From: Bacteroidales bacterium
GTDB taxonomy: Bacteria; Bacteroidota; Bacteroidia; Bacteroidales; Muribaculaceae
NCBI GenBank assembly: GCA_022768005.1
Contig: JALEMF010000016.1
Coordinates: forward strand, 1-39,386
Reading direction: 5' to 3'
DNA: 39,386 nt
Below are positions 23,656 to 32,440 of the stretch, piece after piece. The notes under the pieces were generated by a model, which ran no database searches, was not told where the DNA came from, and saw only the letters and a list, made by a program, of their open reading frames with translations. Each line of letters begins with the position of its first letter. The first letter of the stretch is position 1. A program made the translations under genes and the position numbers.

Positions 23656-24258
23656 TTAGTGTTGCATAAGTCGAGCAAGGTATTTTCCGATAATATCAAA
23701 TTCGATATTTACAACATCTCCTACCTTAATATTGCAGAAATTTGTGTGAGTGAAAGTGTATGGGATAATCGCTACGCGGAAACTGTCTTTTTCACTGTCA
23801 CACACTGTGAGTGAAACACCATTCACTGTCACGGAACCCTTCTCCACTGTCACATAACCTTTAGAGACGAGGTCTTTATCTACAGTGTATTGGAACTTAA
23901 AGTATTTACTCCCGTCAACTTCTTCTATATCAACACACTTGGCGGTAGTATCCACGTGACCTTGAACGATATGTCCGTCAAGACGACCGTTCATCATAAT
24001 AGAGCGCTCAAGGTTGATGAGGTCGCCGGGTTTAAGTTGTCCCAAATTACTCCTGTCAAGCGTCTCCTGAATTGCAGTAACAACGTACGTTTTGTCATCA
24101 TTAACAGCCACTACAGTAAGGCACACACCATTATGCGCTACAGACTGGTCTATCTTCAATTCATCAGTAAACGTGCACTGAATCGTAAGATTTATATTTC
24201 CACCATTACGCTCAATCGAAACCACCTTTGCAGCTTCTTCAACTATTCCTGAAAACAT
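23656..24258 (-). CDS. ribE: Riboflavin synthase, alpha subunit
   Basis: A 200-residue enzyme that dismutates two 6,7-dimethyl-8-ribityllumazine molecules into riboflavin. It shows the internal duplication of lumazine-binding barrels: repeat 1 starts MFSGIVEE and includes VAHNGVCLTV; repeat 2 (from about residue 98) starts HIVQGHVDTTAKC and includes VTVNGVSLTV. MMNGRLDGHIVQGHVD joins them. Length is typical (about 200). The rest of the riboflavin pathway is not nearby. The gap to the yebC gene contains a terminator, so it probably has its own promoter, although no TAnnTTTG box is evident. Confidence 0.95.
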   Translation of the reverse strand: MFSGIVEEAAKVVSIERNGGNINLTIQCTFTDELKIDQSVAHNGVCLTVVAVNDDKTYVVTAIQETLDRSNLGQLKPGDLINLERSIMMNGRLDGHIVQGHVDTTAKCVDIEEVDGSKYFKFQYTVDKDLVSKGYVTVEKGSVTVNGVSLTVCDSEKDSFRVAIIPYTFTHTNFCNIKVGDVVNIEFDIIGKYLARLMQH

Positions 24259-24282
24259 AATAATATAATTAATTAACTGTCT

Positions 24283-24327
24283 ATAAAAATCCCGCTACGA
24301 GCAGTGATAACGTTTCGCAACGGGATT
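24283..24327 (-). terminator. Terminator after the YebC-family gene
   Basis: The minus strand pairs AATCCCGTTGCGA with TCGTAGCGGGATT (13 pairs including two wobbles, 24288-24327), followed by TTTTTATAG. It ends the pheT/yebC side before riboflavin synthase. Confidence 0.85.
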
Positions 24328-24367
24328 AATGAGTTATTTTTATTTAAGGGAAATGAGAGATAAATAC

Positions 24368-25102
24368 TTATTCAGCATCTTCCTCATCATCTTCCTTCAT
24401 ATTGTGGAACACGTTCTGAACGTCTTCGTCATCTTCAAGTTTTTCAAGAAGTTTTTCAATAGTAGCTCTTTGCTCAGCATTAACTTCTTTAAGTTCATGA
24501 GGAATACGTTCAAATTCGGCACTGACGATTTCAAAGCCGTTGCTTTCGAGATACTTCTGAATATTAGCAAATTCTTCAAAAGCACCGTAAAGCATAATTT
24601 CTTCTTCATCAGGAACGATTTCATCTACACCGTAGTCGATAAGTTCAAGTTCAAGGTCTTCAAGTGAAACACCTTCTTTAGCCTTGATTTTGAAAACGCT
24701 CTTATGGTCAAATAAGAAAGTGAGTGAACCTTGTGTTCCGAGGTTACCACCGAATTTAGTGAAGTAAGAACGAACGTTAGCCACGGTTCTTGTATTATTG
24801 TCAGTAGCTGCTTCCACGAAGATAGCAATACCAAAAGGTCCGTATCCTTCGTAAGTGATTTCCTTGTAATCGCCGGCATCTTTATCAGTTGCTTTCTTGA
24901 TAGCGCGTTCTACAGTGTCCTTAGGCATATTTGCAGCCTTGGCATTCTGAAGGAGTACGCGTAAGCGAGGGTTCGCAGAAGGATCTGATCCACTTGCTTT
25001 TACAGCGATTGTAATTTCTTTACCAATACGGGTAAATGTTCTTGACATATTACCCCAACGTTTGAGTTTTCTTGCTTTGCGGTATTCAAAGGCTCTTCCC
25101 AT
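24368..25102 (-). CDS. YebC/PmpR-family protein (DUF28)
   Basis: A 244-residue protein with the family's start MGRAFEYRKARKLKRWGNMS (usually MAGHSKWxxIKHRK in other phyla; this variant is the Bacteroidota form). The three-domain core is intact: ANPRLRVLLQNAKAANMPKDTVERAIKKA, then YEGYGPFGIAIFVEAATDN and FTKFGGNLGTQGSLTFLFD. An acidic tail ends EDDEEDAE. The family was described as transcription regulators (PmpR, YebC); more recent work links it to ribosome function at proline stretches (TACO1/YebC2 side). Which role applies here cannot be read. It lies 50 bases after pheT and may share its transcript. Confidence 0.93.
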   Translation of the reverse strand: MGRAFEYRKARKLKRWGNMSRTFTRIGKEITIAVKASGSDPSANPRLRVLLQNAKAANMPKDTVERAIKKATDKDAGDYKEITYEGYGPFGIAIFVEAATDNNTRTVANVRSYFTKFGGNLGTQGSLTFLFDHKSVFKIKAKEGVSLEDLELELIDYGVDEIVPDEEEIMLYGAFEEFANIQKYLESNGFEIVSAEFERIPHELKEVNAEQRATIEKLLEKLEDDEDVQNVFHNMKEDDEEDAE

Positions 25103-25152
25103 GAGTGTTGTTTATTTTATTGTGATATTATGATGTTTTTTAATTTTTTCTA

Positions 25153-27624
25153 TTATCTGAGTTCAGCTCCGAGTTGTTTTTTCAAATTGGTGATAATCTT
25201 GTTCATTATACCATCGATTTGCTTGTCCTGCATAGTCTTTTCATCATCTTGTAGAGTAATGGAAATAGCGTAGGACTTCTTACCTTGAGGTAAGTTTTTA
25301 CCTTCGTAAACGTCAAAGAGTTTCACGGAGCGGAGAAGTTTGCGTTCGCTTTCACGTACCACTGCTTCAATCTTTTCCATTGCCACAGCTTTGTCAATAA
25401 GGAGTGCAAGGTCACGAACCACAGGCTGAGTCTTAGGCAACGGAGTGAAAGTCACTTTGCTTCGCAATGACATTTGTACGAGAAGTTTCCAGTCAAGTTC
25501 GGCATATACCACTTCTTGCTTGATATCAAGTTTTTTGAGTTGCTGTTTTGACACAATACCCATACGTCCGATATGTTTACCTGCCTTTGTGTCAATAGAA
25601 AGTGCGGCAGCGAAAAGTTCATTATCGGCATTTTGTGCAATAACGATTTCTTTGCCGTTAATTCCGAGACGACGCAAAATGTTTGCTACGATTGCTTTCA
25701 AGTCATATATTGTAGCAGGAGTAGCAGCAGAGTTCCATGATTGTTGACGGATATTTCCGGTAAGCCAGATTGCGAGGCGAGAAGCTTCGCTGAATGGTGC
25801 GAGCGGGGCTTCGTCTGTTGACTGTGCTTCAGGATTGCAGAAATACACGTTACCGAACTCGTACATCATCAAGTCCGACAGACGACGGTTGACGTTATGT
25901 GCAATGGATTCAAGTCCGCCGAAGATGAGTGACTGACGCATCACGTTGAGGTCATTGCTGAGCGGATTGAGCAAGCGCACGCAGTTTGCAGCCGGATATG
26001 TCTTGAGGTCAGCGTAATATGCTTCGGCAGTAAGAGAATTGTTAAGAATCTCATTAAAGCCCTGTGCAGTCAACTGCTCTGAAATCATCTTCTGGAGGTC
26101 GTCGGCACTATCTGTTGCAGTCTTGAATGAAAGAGAAGCGTGAAGTGCCTGAGGCATTTCAACATTGTTATATCCGTAGATTCTCAACACATCTTCCACC
26201 ACGTCGCAAGGACGAGTTACGTCAACGCGGTAAGTAGGCACTGCAAGGTTAAGTGCGCCTTCTTCTCTTGACACGATTTGTATTTCAAGTGCTTTGAGGA
26301 TTGTGTCAACAGTTTCTACAGGAATATCTTTGCCCACGAGGTCATGGAGATATTTGTATTCAAGATGCACTTCTGCAGGTTTTACTTCCACAGGATATAC
26401 ATCAACGAAATCACCGGCAATTTCCCCGCCTGCGAGTTCTTGTATCATCTTAGCGGCAATCTTGAGTGCGTACATCGTGCCGTTTGGGTCAACACCGCGT
26501 TCAAAACGAAACGATGAATCAGTGCTGAGCTGATGACGGCGAGCAGTCTTACGTACTGATGTAGGGTTGAAGCAAGCGCTTTCGATGAATACGGAGGTAG
26601 TACCTTCCGTAACACCGGAGTCAAGTCCGCCGAACACGCCTGCGAGACACATCGGCTCTGCGTCGTTGCATATCATCAAGTCATGGCTGTCAAGTTTGCG
26701 TTCAACGCCGTCAAGAGTGGTGAACGGTGTACCGTCAGCACAAGTTTTCACAATAATTTTGCCACCCTTGATTTTATCTGCATCAAAGCAGTGCAACGGC
26801 TGGCAGAACGCGTGAAGGATAAAGTTCGTGATATCCACAATATTATTAATAGGACGGATACCTACGGCTGAAAGTCTGTCTTTAAGCCATTTAGGACTTT
26901 CAGCAACTTTTACGTCATGAATAGTAATGCCGCTGTAACGTGTGCAAACGTCTTTGCTGACCACGTCAACTGCAATAGGTGCTTTTGCCGACTTGTTTAC
27001 ATCAAATATCCCTGTCTCAGGCTTATGAAGCGATGCCTCAACACCTGATGCGATAAGTTTTGCGCACAAGTCGCGGGCTACGCCGTAATGCGATGCAGCA
27101 TCTATACGGTTCGGAGTAAGGTCAACTTCAAGAACGAAGTCTGAAGTGATGCCGTAATATTCGGCAGCCGGAGTACCCGGTTTAACCTCTTCTTTCAGCA
27201 CGATAATTCCATCGTGAGAAGTACCGATACCGATTTCATCTTCAGCGCAAATCATACCGAATGATTCAACACCGCGGATTTTAGACTTTTTAATTTTAAA
27301 TTCTTTGTCACCATCGTAAAGGACAGTGCCGACAGTAGCTACAACCACCGTTTGACCTGCAGCAACATTAGGTGCGCCGCAGACGATCTGAGTAGCATTA
27401 CCGTCACCAAGGTCAACTGTAGTGATGTGCAAGTGGTCACTGTCAGGGTGTTCAGTACAAGTGAGCACTTTACCGATAACAATTCCGCGAAGTCCGCCGC
27501 GGATAGATTCAACTTCTTCTACAGAACCTGTTTCAAGTCCGATAGATGTTAGTGCGGCAGCAAGTTCGTCAGGAGTGAGATTGAAATTGACGTACTCTTT
27601 AAGCCATTTGTATGAGATATTCAT
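25153..27624 (-). CDS. pheT: Phenylalanyl-tRNA synthetase, beta subunit
   Basis: An 823-residue subunit that pairs with PheS to charge tRNA-Phe. Domains in order: MNISYKWLKEYVNFNLTPDELA (B1); a tRNA-binding EMAP-type OB fold (about 40-150, IVIGKVLTCTEHPDSDHLHI); the B3/B4 editing region with GITIHDVKVAESPKWLKDRL; and B5 with PCDVVEDVLRIYGYNN. The catalytic-like core follows, then the C-terminal ferredoxin-fold anticodon-binding domain (VTFTPLPKTQPVVRDLALLI to the end). Length is that of Bacteroidales PheT (about 820). pheS is not adjacent, which is normal in this phylum. It has a full promoter at 27713-27743 and a leader of about 80 bases. Confidence 0.97.
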   Translation of the reverse strand: MNISYKWLKEYVNFNLTPDELAAALTSIGLETGSVEEVESIRGGLRGIVIGKVLTCTEHPDSDHLHITTVDLGDGNATQIVCGAPNVAAGQTVVVATVGTVLYDGDKEFKIKKSKIRGVESFGMICAEDEIGIGTSHDGIIVLKEEVKPGTPAAEYYGITSDFVLEVDLTPNRIDAASHYGVARDLCAKLIASGVEASLHKPETGIFDVNKSAKAPIAVDVVSKDVCTRYSGITIHDVKVAESPKWLKDRLSAVGIRPINNIVDITNFILHAFCQPLHCFDADKIKGGKIIVKTCADGTPFTTLDGVERKLDSHDLMICNDAEPMCLAGVFGGLDSGVTEGTTSVFIESACFNPTSVRKTARRHQLSTDSSFRFERGVDPNGTMYALKIAAKMIQELAGGEIAGDFVDVYPVEVKPAEVHLEYKYLHDLVGKDIPVETVDTILKALEIQIVSREEGALNLAVPTYRVDVTRPCDVVEDVLRIYGYNNVEMPQALHASLSFKTATDSADDLQKMISEQLTAQGFNEILNNSLTAEAYYADLKTYPAANCVRLLNPLSNDLNVMRQSLIFGGLESIAHNVNRRLSDLMMYEFGNVYFCNPEAQSTDEAPLAPFSEASRLAIWLTGNIRQQSWNSAATPATIYDLKAIVANILRRLGINGKEIVIAQNADNELFAAALSIDTKAGKHIGRMGIVSKQQLKKLDIKQEVVYAELDWKLLVQMSLRSKVTFTPLPKTQPVVRDLALLIDKAVAMEKIEAVVRESERKLLRSVKLFDVYEGKNLPQGKKSYAISITLQDDEKTMQDKQIDGIMNKIITNLKKQLGAELR

Positions 27625-27712
27625 TATACTATGTGATATTTTTTTTCGAAAAAAAACAGTGTTTAAACGGCTATCTTTTCACACATAACGAAATAAGACG
27701 CGTTTAATCGTG

Positions 27713-27743
27713 CAAATTTACAAAGAATACGTTGATTATGCAA
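27713..27743 (-). promoter_or_regulatory. Promoter of pheT
   Basis: On the minus strand TTG (27741-27743), 20 bases, TAAATTTG (27713-27720): a complete Bacteroidota promoter. The leader ends with TTTTTTTTCGAAAAAAAA, an 18-base palindrome (about 27640-27657) just before the start codon. Confidence 0.8.
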
Positions 27744-27770
27744 AAAATAATTTTAGAGTTCGAACAGGCA

Positions 27771-27834
27771 CAAAAAAAATTATCCGTCATCACGACGAAT
27801 AATCTCTTACCTTAAATCTAATACCATGAAAAAC
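27771..27834 (-). ncRNA. Candidate small transcript (about 60 bases) upstream of pheT
   Basis: Three signals line up on the minus strand. A -7 box TAACTTTG lies at 27840-27847. A 6-codon frame ATG-GTA-TTA-GAT-TTA-AGG-TAA (27807-27827, peptide MVLDLR) begins about 6 bases after the expected start of transcription. A hairpin ATTATTCGTCGTGATGACGG plus ATAAT (27779-27803) follows at once, with an A run on the plus strand giving T7-T8. This is a complete terminated unit, ending about 28 bases before the pheT -33 element. It could be a small RNA, or an attenuated leader whose readthrough reaches pheT. The frame has no Phe codons, so ordinary Phe attenuation is unlikely. Confidence 0.5.
27772..27803 (-). 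terminator. Terminator of the small transcript
   Basis: On the minus strand ATTAT-T-CGTC pairs with GACG-G-ATAAT around loop GTGAT, followed directly by T7-T8 (27772-27778 as A on the plus strand). Confidence 0.75.
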
Positions 27835-27839
27835 TTGTA

Positions 27840-27847
27840 CAAAGTTA
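27840..27847 (-). promoter_or_regulatory. -7 box of the small transcript
   Basis: The minus strand reads TAACTTTG. No clean TTG is present 19-21 bases upstream. Confidence 0.5.
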
Positions 27848-27950
27848 ATGCTTATATGTTATAAAACATAATTTATCACCACATTTTTCTTAGTATTTAA
27901 CATTATTTCATTATTAGGACTGAAAATCAACAGTTATTTACAGTTAATTA

Positions 27951-28121
27951 CTATACACAATTGCTTTCACAAGAGCAAACTGAGATTATTGGTTCATCAA
28001 GAGCTTCTTTAATAAACATCACGATTCTATCATTTAAAAATTGACAATACATTGGGTAAAAGACAACGTAATCAAAGAAAGTCGGAGATGTTCGGTCTGT
28101 AAAAAATTCAGAATATTTCCA
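27951..28121 (-). other. Orphan open frame, 56 codons, no clear start
   Basis: A stop-free minus-strand frame runs from a TAA just upstream of 28121 to TAG at 27951-27953. The only ATG that leaves a sizeable peptide (28052) gives 33 residues ending ALDEPIISVCSCESNCV. The upstream part reads TDRTSPTFFDYVVFYP. Composition is protein-like with several Cys residues, yet there is no promoter box, and the 5' half overlaps the hairpin at 28082-28153. It may be a gene remnant or chance. I recognise no family. Confidence 0.3.
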
Positions 28122-28153
28122 TTAAATCTCTATCACAGACTGCGCATCTCCGA
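28082..28153. repeat. 72-base two-part hairpin in the gene desert
   Basis: TCGGAGATG (28082-28090) pairs perfectly with CATCTCCGA (28145-28153). After a symmetric 3x3 internal loop, GGTCTGT pairs with ACAGACT (one wobble). The loop is about 34 bases and AT-rich. No T run is next to either side. The layout (stem, internal loop, stem, large loop) is more regular than expected by chance and suggests a structured RNA or a small inverted-repeat element. The remainder of 27625-28423 holds only the promoters and transcript listed, plus a doubled 10-mer GCCGAGACTC at 28238-28257. Confidence 0.5.
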
Positions 28154-28381
28154 AGCGCGAATATACAGGAAGTCTGTTTATCACCGAGCAGCACACTATA
28201 TACATGTACATTAAGTACTTACCGGGCGTTTCTTACAGCCGAGACTCGCCGAGACTCACTGATGATGTAGTTTTCACCTGATTTCTTTATTTAACATATC
28301 ATTTCTTCAACTTTAAATGAAAGAGCCGTGACTGCGATAAATAAATATCAGTGTATGAACTTACAGTACAATTATTTTTAT

Positions 28382-28389
28382 TAAATTTG
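28382..28389 (+). promoter_or_regulatory. -7 box of the TerB/J-domain - thyA operon
   Basis: TAAATTTG, 34 bases before the ATG at 28424. The -33 region is weak. Confidence 0.6.
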
Positions 28390-28423
28390 CAAAATAAACA
28401 CTTGTAAAAAATCACACTGAAAA

Positions 28424-29194
28424 ATGAGTTGTATTCTTGGCTTGATAGGCGGCGCAATAGGTAGTGCTATCGGAGGACCGATTGGTGCTTTCATCGGTTT
28501 TTGGATTGGCAGTTCCATTGGTAATTCCGACGAAGAACAAGCACAAAAAGTTAATTTTCAAGCACAAAGGCAGCAGCAAGCCGATAATTTTTTTGAAGCA
28601 TTGATGATGCTTTCGGCGCACGTTATCCTTGCAGACGGCAAGATCATGCATTCCGAAATGGAAACCGTCAGAAACTTTCTCAGAGTAAATGGATTCAACG
28701 AAACCATGGTGCTTCGCGGAGATCAATTACTCAAAAGTCATTTCGACTACTACAAGACTTACGGTCAATACAGCTGGGAAAACAGAGTCCGCACGGCTTG
28801 CTACGATGTTTCCGCAACATTACCTGTTGAATACCGAATCCAACTCATTTCTTACCTTGCCGAAATAGCCAAATCGGATAAGAAAGTTGACAAGGAAGAA
28901 ATTGATGCTATTCACTTCATCGCAGCCAACCTCGGACTTGAGCCATCTATCGCAGACCAATTCCTTTCAATATCCGACACTTACAGTTCACTTGAAGATG
29001 CCTATAAAGTATTCAACATCGCATCAAATGCTACAGACGATGAAGTGAGAAAAGCGTACCGTAAACTCGTCTTGCAGTACCACCCGGACAAAGTGGCTCA
29101 CCTCGGTGAAGAAGCAAAGGCTAATGCCACAAGGAAACTTCAGGAAATAAACAAAGCGCGTGACCTTATTTTTCAATCACGCGGCATGAAATAA
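28424..29194 (+). CDS. DjlA-like protein: membrane segment, TerB-like domain, J domain
   Basis: A 256-residue protein. Residues 3-33 are a glycine-zipper membrane segment ([20 protein letters not shown]). Residues about 55-180 form a TerB-like helical domain with the two acidic D-G-K type turns ([12 protein letters not shown] and [14 protein letters not shown]). Residues 191-256 form a C-terminal J domain with HPD at 220-222 ([12 protein letters not shown]). This is the architecture of DjlA, a membrane-anchored Hsp40 that stimulates the ATPase of DnaK at the inner membrane. The position of the J domain at the very C-terminus agrees. It is first in a run with thyA (22-base gap), so they are likely cotranscribed. 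That link has no known mechanistic basis. Confidence 0.88.
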   Translation: MSCILGLIGGAIGSAIGGPIGAFIGFWIGSSIGNSDEEQAQKVNFQAQRQQQADNFFEALMMLSAHVILADGKIMHSEMETVRNFLRVNGFNETMVLRGDQLLKSHFDYYKTYGQYSWENRVRTACYDVSATLPVEYRIQLISYLAEIAKSDKKVDKEEIDAIHFIAANLGLEPSIADQFLSISDTYSSLEDAYKVFNIASNATDDEVRKAYRKLVLQYHPDKVAHLGEEAKANATRKLQEINKARDLIFQSRGMK

Positions 29195-29216
29195 TATTCT
29201 TACGATTACACTTGAC

Positions 29217-30014
29217 ATGAAACAATATCTTGACCTCCTGCAGCATATTCTCGACAACGGAGTTGACAAATCCGACAGAACGGGTACAGGCACTCGCAGC
29301 GTATTCGGCTACCAGATGAGATTTAACCTTGAAGAAGGTTTTCCGCTCATCACTACGAAAAAAGTTCATCTAAAATCCATTATCTATGAACTCCTGTGGT
29401 TTCTTCGCGGAGACACGAACGTCAAGTACCTTCAAGAGCATGGAGTGAGGATATGGAACGAATGGGCAGACCCTCTGACAGGAGACTTAGGACACATTTA
29501 CGGATACCAATGGCGCTCATGGCCGAACTACAACGGTGGATTTATTGACCAGATAAGTGAAGCCATTGAGACTATCAAGAACAATCCGGACTCAAGAAGA
29601 ATAATCGTAAGCGCATGGAATGTTGCGGACTTGGACAATATGAATCTACCTCCGTGCCACGCATTTTTCCAGTTTTACGTAGCAGACGGACGACTCAGCC
29701 TGCAACTGTACCAACGCAGTGCTGACACATTCCTCGGAGTGCCTTTCAATATCGCCTCTTACGCATTACTCCTAATGATGGTGGCACAAGTGACAGGGCT
29801 TAAAGCCGGCGACTTTGTACACACTCTCGGAGATGCACATATTTACAACAATCACTTTGAACAAGTAAAACTGCAACTCACTCGAGAGCCTCGCACATTA
29901 CCCAAAATGATACTCAACCCGGAAGTAAAAAATATTTTTGACTTCAAATACGAAGACTTCCGGCTTGAAGGCTACGACCCACACCCGCATATCTCCGGCG
30001 CAGTATCCGTATAA
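29217..30014 (+). CDS. thyA: Thymidylate synthase
   Basis: A 265-residue enzyme converting dUMP to dTMP with methylene-tetrahydrofolate. The catalytic Cys is C147 in [12 protein letters not shown]. The phosphate-binding Arg pair is R127-R128 ([14 protein letters not shown]), with folate/nucleotide contacts in [21 protein letters not shown] and [12 protein letters not shown]. The C-terminus [10 protein letters not shown] closes the site. Length and Cys position match the E. coli enzyme. The usual partner folA (dihydrofolate reductase) does not follow; a sodium symporter gene does, 41 bases on. Confidence 0.98.
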   Translation: MKQYLDLLQHILDNGVDKSDRTGTGTRSVFGYQMRFNLEEGFPLITTKKVHLKSIIYELLWFLRGDTNVKYLQEHGVRIWNEWADPLTGDLGHIYGYQWRSWPNYNGGFIDQISEAIETIKNNPDSRRIIVSAWNVADLDNMNLPPCHAFFQFYVADGRLSLQLYQRSADTFLGVPFNIASYALLLMMVAQVTGLKAGDFVHTLGDAHIYNNHFEQVKLQLTREPRTLPKMILNPEVKNIFDFKYEDFRLEGYDPHPHISGAVSV

Positions 30015-30055
30015 CAGCTAAAAAACGAATTATTAACTCCTTAAATCACAAATAA

Positions 30056-31516
30056 ATGACCCCATTAATCGTAATTCTGACAATAGCAGGCTACTTTGGT
30101 CTCCTACTGACAATTTCCTTTTTTGCATCAAGAGGAAGCGACAACTCTACTTTTTTTACCGGCAACAGACGAACTCCGTGGCCACTCGTAGCTTTTGCTA
30201 TGATTGGTGCCGCAATTTCCGGAGTGACATTCGTATCAGTCCCGGGAATGGTAGTAAACAGCGGATACTCGTACCTCCAGATGGTACTCGGATTCATAGT
30301 CGGATACTTTATAATAGCAGCAGTACTTGTGCCTATATTTTACAAGCACAATCTCGTGTCAATTTACGGCTATCTTGAGAACCGTTTCGGAACGTCAACT
30401 TATCGCACCGGAGCATGGTTTTTCTTCGTATCAAAAATGCTCGGCGCATCAGTTCGATTTCTCGTAGTGTGTGTAGTGCTTCAAAACTTGGTATTTGAAC
30501 CATTCGGTGTTCCTTTCGTTTTCAACGTAATAGCGACAATAGCATTAATATGGCTCTACACCGTCAAAGGAGGAGTTAAGACACTTATATGGACAGATAC
30601 CCTTAAAAGTTTCTGCCTCATTACATCAGTAGTACTATGTATTTACTTCATTGCGAAGAATCTCGGTTTCTCTATCGGCGAAATGATCTCCGCAGTAAAG
30701 GCTCACGAGACTTCACAAATGTTTTTCTTTGACGACCCTAAAGCCGGAACATATTTCTGGAAACAGTTCCTTGCCGGAGTATTTATGGCAATCGCCACAA
30801 ACGGACTTGACCAGGATATGATGCAGAGAAATCTCGCTTGTCGTGACTCTAAGGAAAGTCAGAAAAATATGATTGTAAGCGGAGTCCTGCAATTCTTCGT
30901 AGTAGCACTGTTCCTTGTTCTCGGCACAATGCTAATAATTTTCCTCACCACAAACGGAATCGAAATTCCTAAAAAGACTGACGAAATATTTGCCCTCGTA
31001 GCTACTAATCCTACTATGCCTGTGATAGTGGGTATCCTCTTCGTCCTCGGACTTATCGCAGCTGCATACTCGGCAGCAGGCTCGGCACTTACATCTCTCA
31101 CAACTTCATTTACCGTGGATATTCTTAACGGTGAAAAGAAATACGAAGATGAAAAATTGACAAAAGTTCGTAAGGCCGTACATATCGCTATGTCAGTAAT
31201 TATGGGACTCGTTATTATCTGCTTCTACTATGCAAGCGACCAAGACGCTATCAGCGCAGTCTATCAACTTGCGTCTTACACCTACGGTCCTATCCTGGGT
31301 CTCTTCACGTTCGGATTGTTCTGCAAACGCCCTGTAAGAGACGGTGCAGTACCGGCTGTGTGTATCTTAGCCCCGATAATCTCATGGTTCGTGCAAGATT
31401 TTCTCAAAAATCAGTTTGATTACCACACAAGTTTTGAACTTCTAATCATCAATGCGCTCATAACTATGGCAGGACTCCTCGTATTCTCCATCGGCGCTAA
31501 GAAAATTCAGAAATAA
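30056..31516 (+). CDS. Sodium:solute symporter (SSF family)
   Basis: A 486-residue integral membrane protein with about 13 hydrophobic segments. The SSF fold is visible in FFTGNRRTPWPLVAFAMIGAAISGVTFVSVPG and IIAAVLVPIFYKHNLVSIYGYLENRFG. MAIATNGLDQDMMQRNLACRD is the conserved TM6-7 area, and AAAYSAAGSALTSLTTSFTVD corresponds to TM8, where sodium-site Ser/Thr residues lie. It couples sodium entry to uptake of a small solute (sugar, amino acid, sialic acid or similar). The substrate is not predictable from sequence. It lies between thyA (41 bases) and a WYL regulator (18 bases), so it is part of the same transcript by spacing. Confidence 0.92.
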   Translation: MTPLIVILTIAGYFGLLLTISFFASRGSDNSTFFTGNRRTPWPLVAFAMIGAAISGVTFVSVPGMVVNSGYSYLQMVLGFIVGYFIIAAVLVPIFYKHNLVSIYGYLENRFGTSTYRTGAWFFFVSKMLGASVRFLVVCVVLQNLVFEPFGVPFVFNVIATIALIWLYTVKGGVKTLIWTDTLKSFCLITSVVLCIYFIAKNLGFSIGEMISAVKAHETSQMFFFDDPKAGTYFWKQFLAGVFMAIATNGLDQDMMQRNLACRDSKESQKNMIVSGVLQFFVVALFLVLGTMLIIFLTTNGIEIPKKTDEIFALVATNPTMPVIVGILFVLGLIAAAYSAAGSALTSLTTSFTVDILNGEKKYEDEKLTKVRKAVHIAMSVIMGLVIICFYYASDQDAISAVYQLASYTYGPILGLFTFGLFCKRPVRDGAVPAVCILAPIISWFVQDFLKNQFDYHTSFELLIINALITMAGLLVFSIGAKKIQK

Positions 31517-31534
31517 AATACCGCACTACAAGTA

Positions 31535-32419
31535 ATGGCAAGAGAATTATTCGGAAAATACGTGTGGCTTATGGACACTATTCGGAGGTGTAAAAGAGTC
31601 ACACGCAACGAAATAAATCGGTTGTGGCTTCTTTCTTCCATCTCGGATAAAAAGCCTATACCGCGCCGCACGTTCTGCAACTATCTGAAAGCCATACAGG
31701 ACCTGTTCAACGTCAACATAGAGTGTGACCCGAGTACGTTCGAATACTATATCAGCAACAGCGATGAATACAATGACTCCGTCACATCATGGCTGCTGAA
31801 CTCCGTTGCCGTCAGCAACGTCCTGACCGGTTCCTTGGACGTGGCAGACAAGATTTTTATTGAGGACGTTCCTTCCGCCAAGGAATTTCTTCACATAATA
31901 ATCGGTGCGCTGAGGGCTAACCACTCCATAAAGTTCGATTATCAATCGTACGACCATTCTCTGCCTAAACCCGGCATCGTCATTGAACCGTATTTCATCA
32001 AAATCTTTGAGCAAATATGGTACCTCACCGGTTACGTCCCGAAAGACAAGAAAATCAAGACCTACGCACTGGATCGAATGAAGAACGTGGCGGAAATGCA
32101 AGAAGAATTCAAGATTCCCGCAAATTTTGACGCCGAATCATTCTGCAAAAACTCTTTCGGAGTGATTTTCAACGAGAGTAAAGTCAGAACTGTCAGGCTG
32201 AAGTTCGATGACAGAACGGCTAAGTACCTTCGTGCATTGCCAATCCACTCCACTCAGACGGAAGACTGCGGAATATTCACCTACAAACTCCGCATCACCA
32301 TTGATTTTATAAACAAAATTCTCTCGTACGGTCCGCAAGTCACAGTACTTGAACCGGAAGAATTAAGAAAAATGGTAATCAAAAATCTTCAGGATACACT
32401 CAAAAATTACAATTTATAA
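31535..32419 (+). CDS. WYL-domain transcriptional regulator
   Basis: A 294-residue protein. The N-terminal 70 residues form a winged helix-turn-helix (VTRNEINRLWLLSSISDKKPIPRRTFCNYLKAIQDLF). Residues about 125-205 form a WYL Sm-like fold: IKFDYQSYDH, IEPYFIKIFEQIWYLTGYV (WYL signature with W-Y-L), and KIKTYALDRMKNV. A C-terminal WCX-type segment closes it (VTVLEPEELRKMVIKNLQDTL). WYL proteins respond to nucleic acids or nucleotides and regulate diverse systems, including DNA-damage and phage-defence genes. Here it closes the thyA-symporter run with an 18-base gap and has no defence neighbour, so control of its own operon is as likely as anything. Confidence 0.9.
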   Translation: MARELFGKYVWLMDTIRRCKRVTRNEINRLWLLSSISDKKPIPRRTFCNYLKAIQDLFNVNIECDPSTFEYYISNSDEYNDSVTSWLLNSVAVSNVLTGSLDVADKIFIEDVPSAKEFLHIIIGALRANHSIKFDYQSYDHSLPKPGIVIEPYFIKIFEQIWYLTGYVPKDKKIKTYALDRMKNVAEMQEEFKIPANFDAESFCKNSFGVIFNESKVRTVRLKFDDRTAKYLRALPIHSTQTEDCGIFTYKLRITIDFINKILSYGPQVTVLEPEELRKMVIKNLQDTLKNYNL

Positions 32420-32440
32420 CCGCTCGTCGCACCTTATATT

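Noticed and set aside
31535-32419. WYL regulator as a marker of a phage-defence locus
   Set aside because: All neighbours are metabolic or transport genes, and WYL regulators control many other functions.
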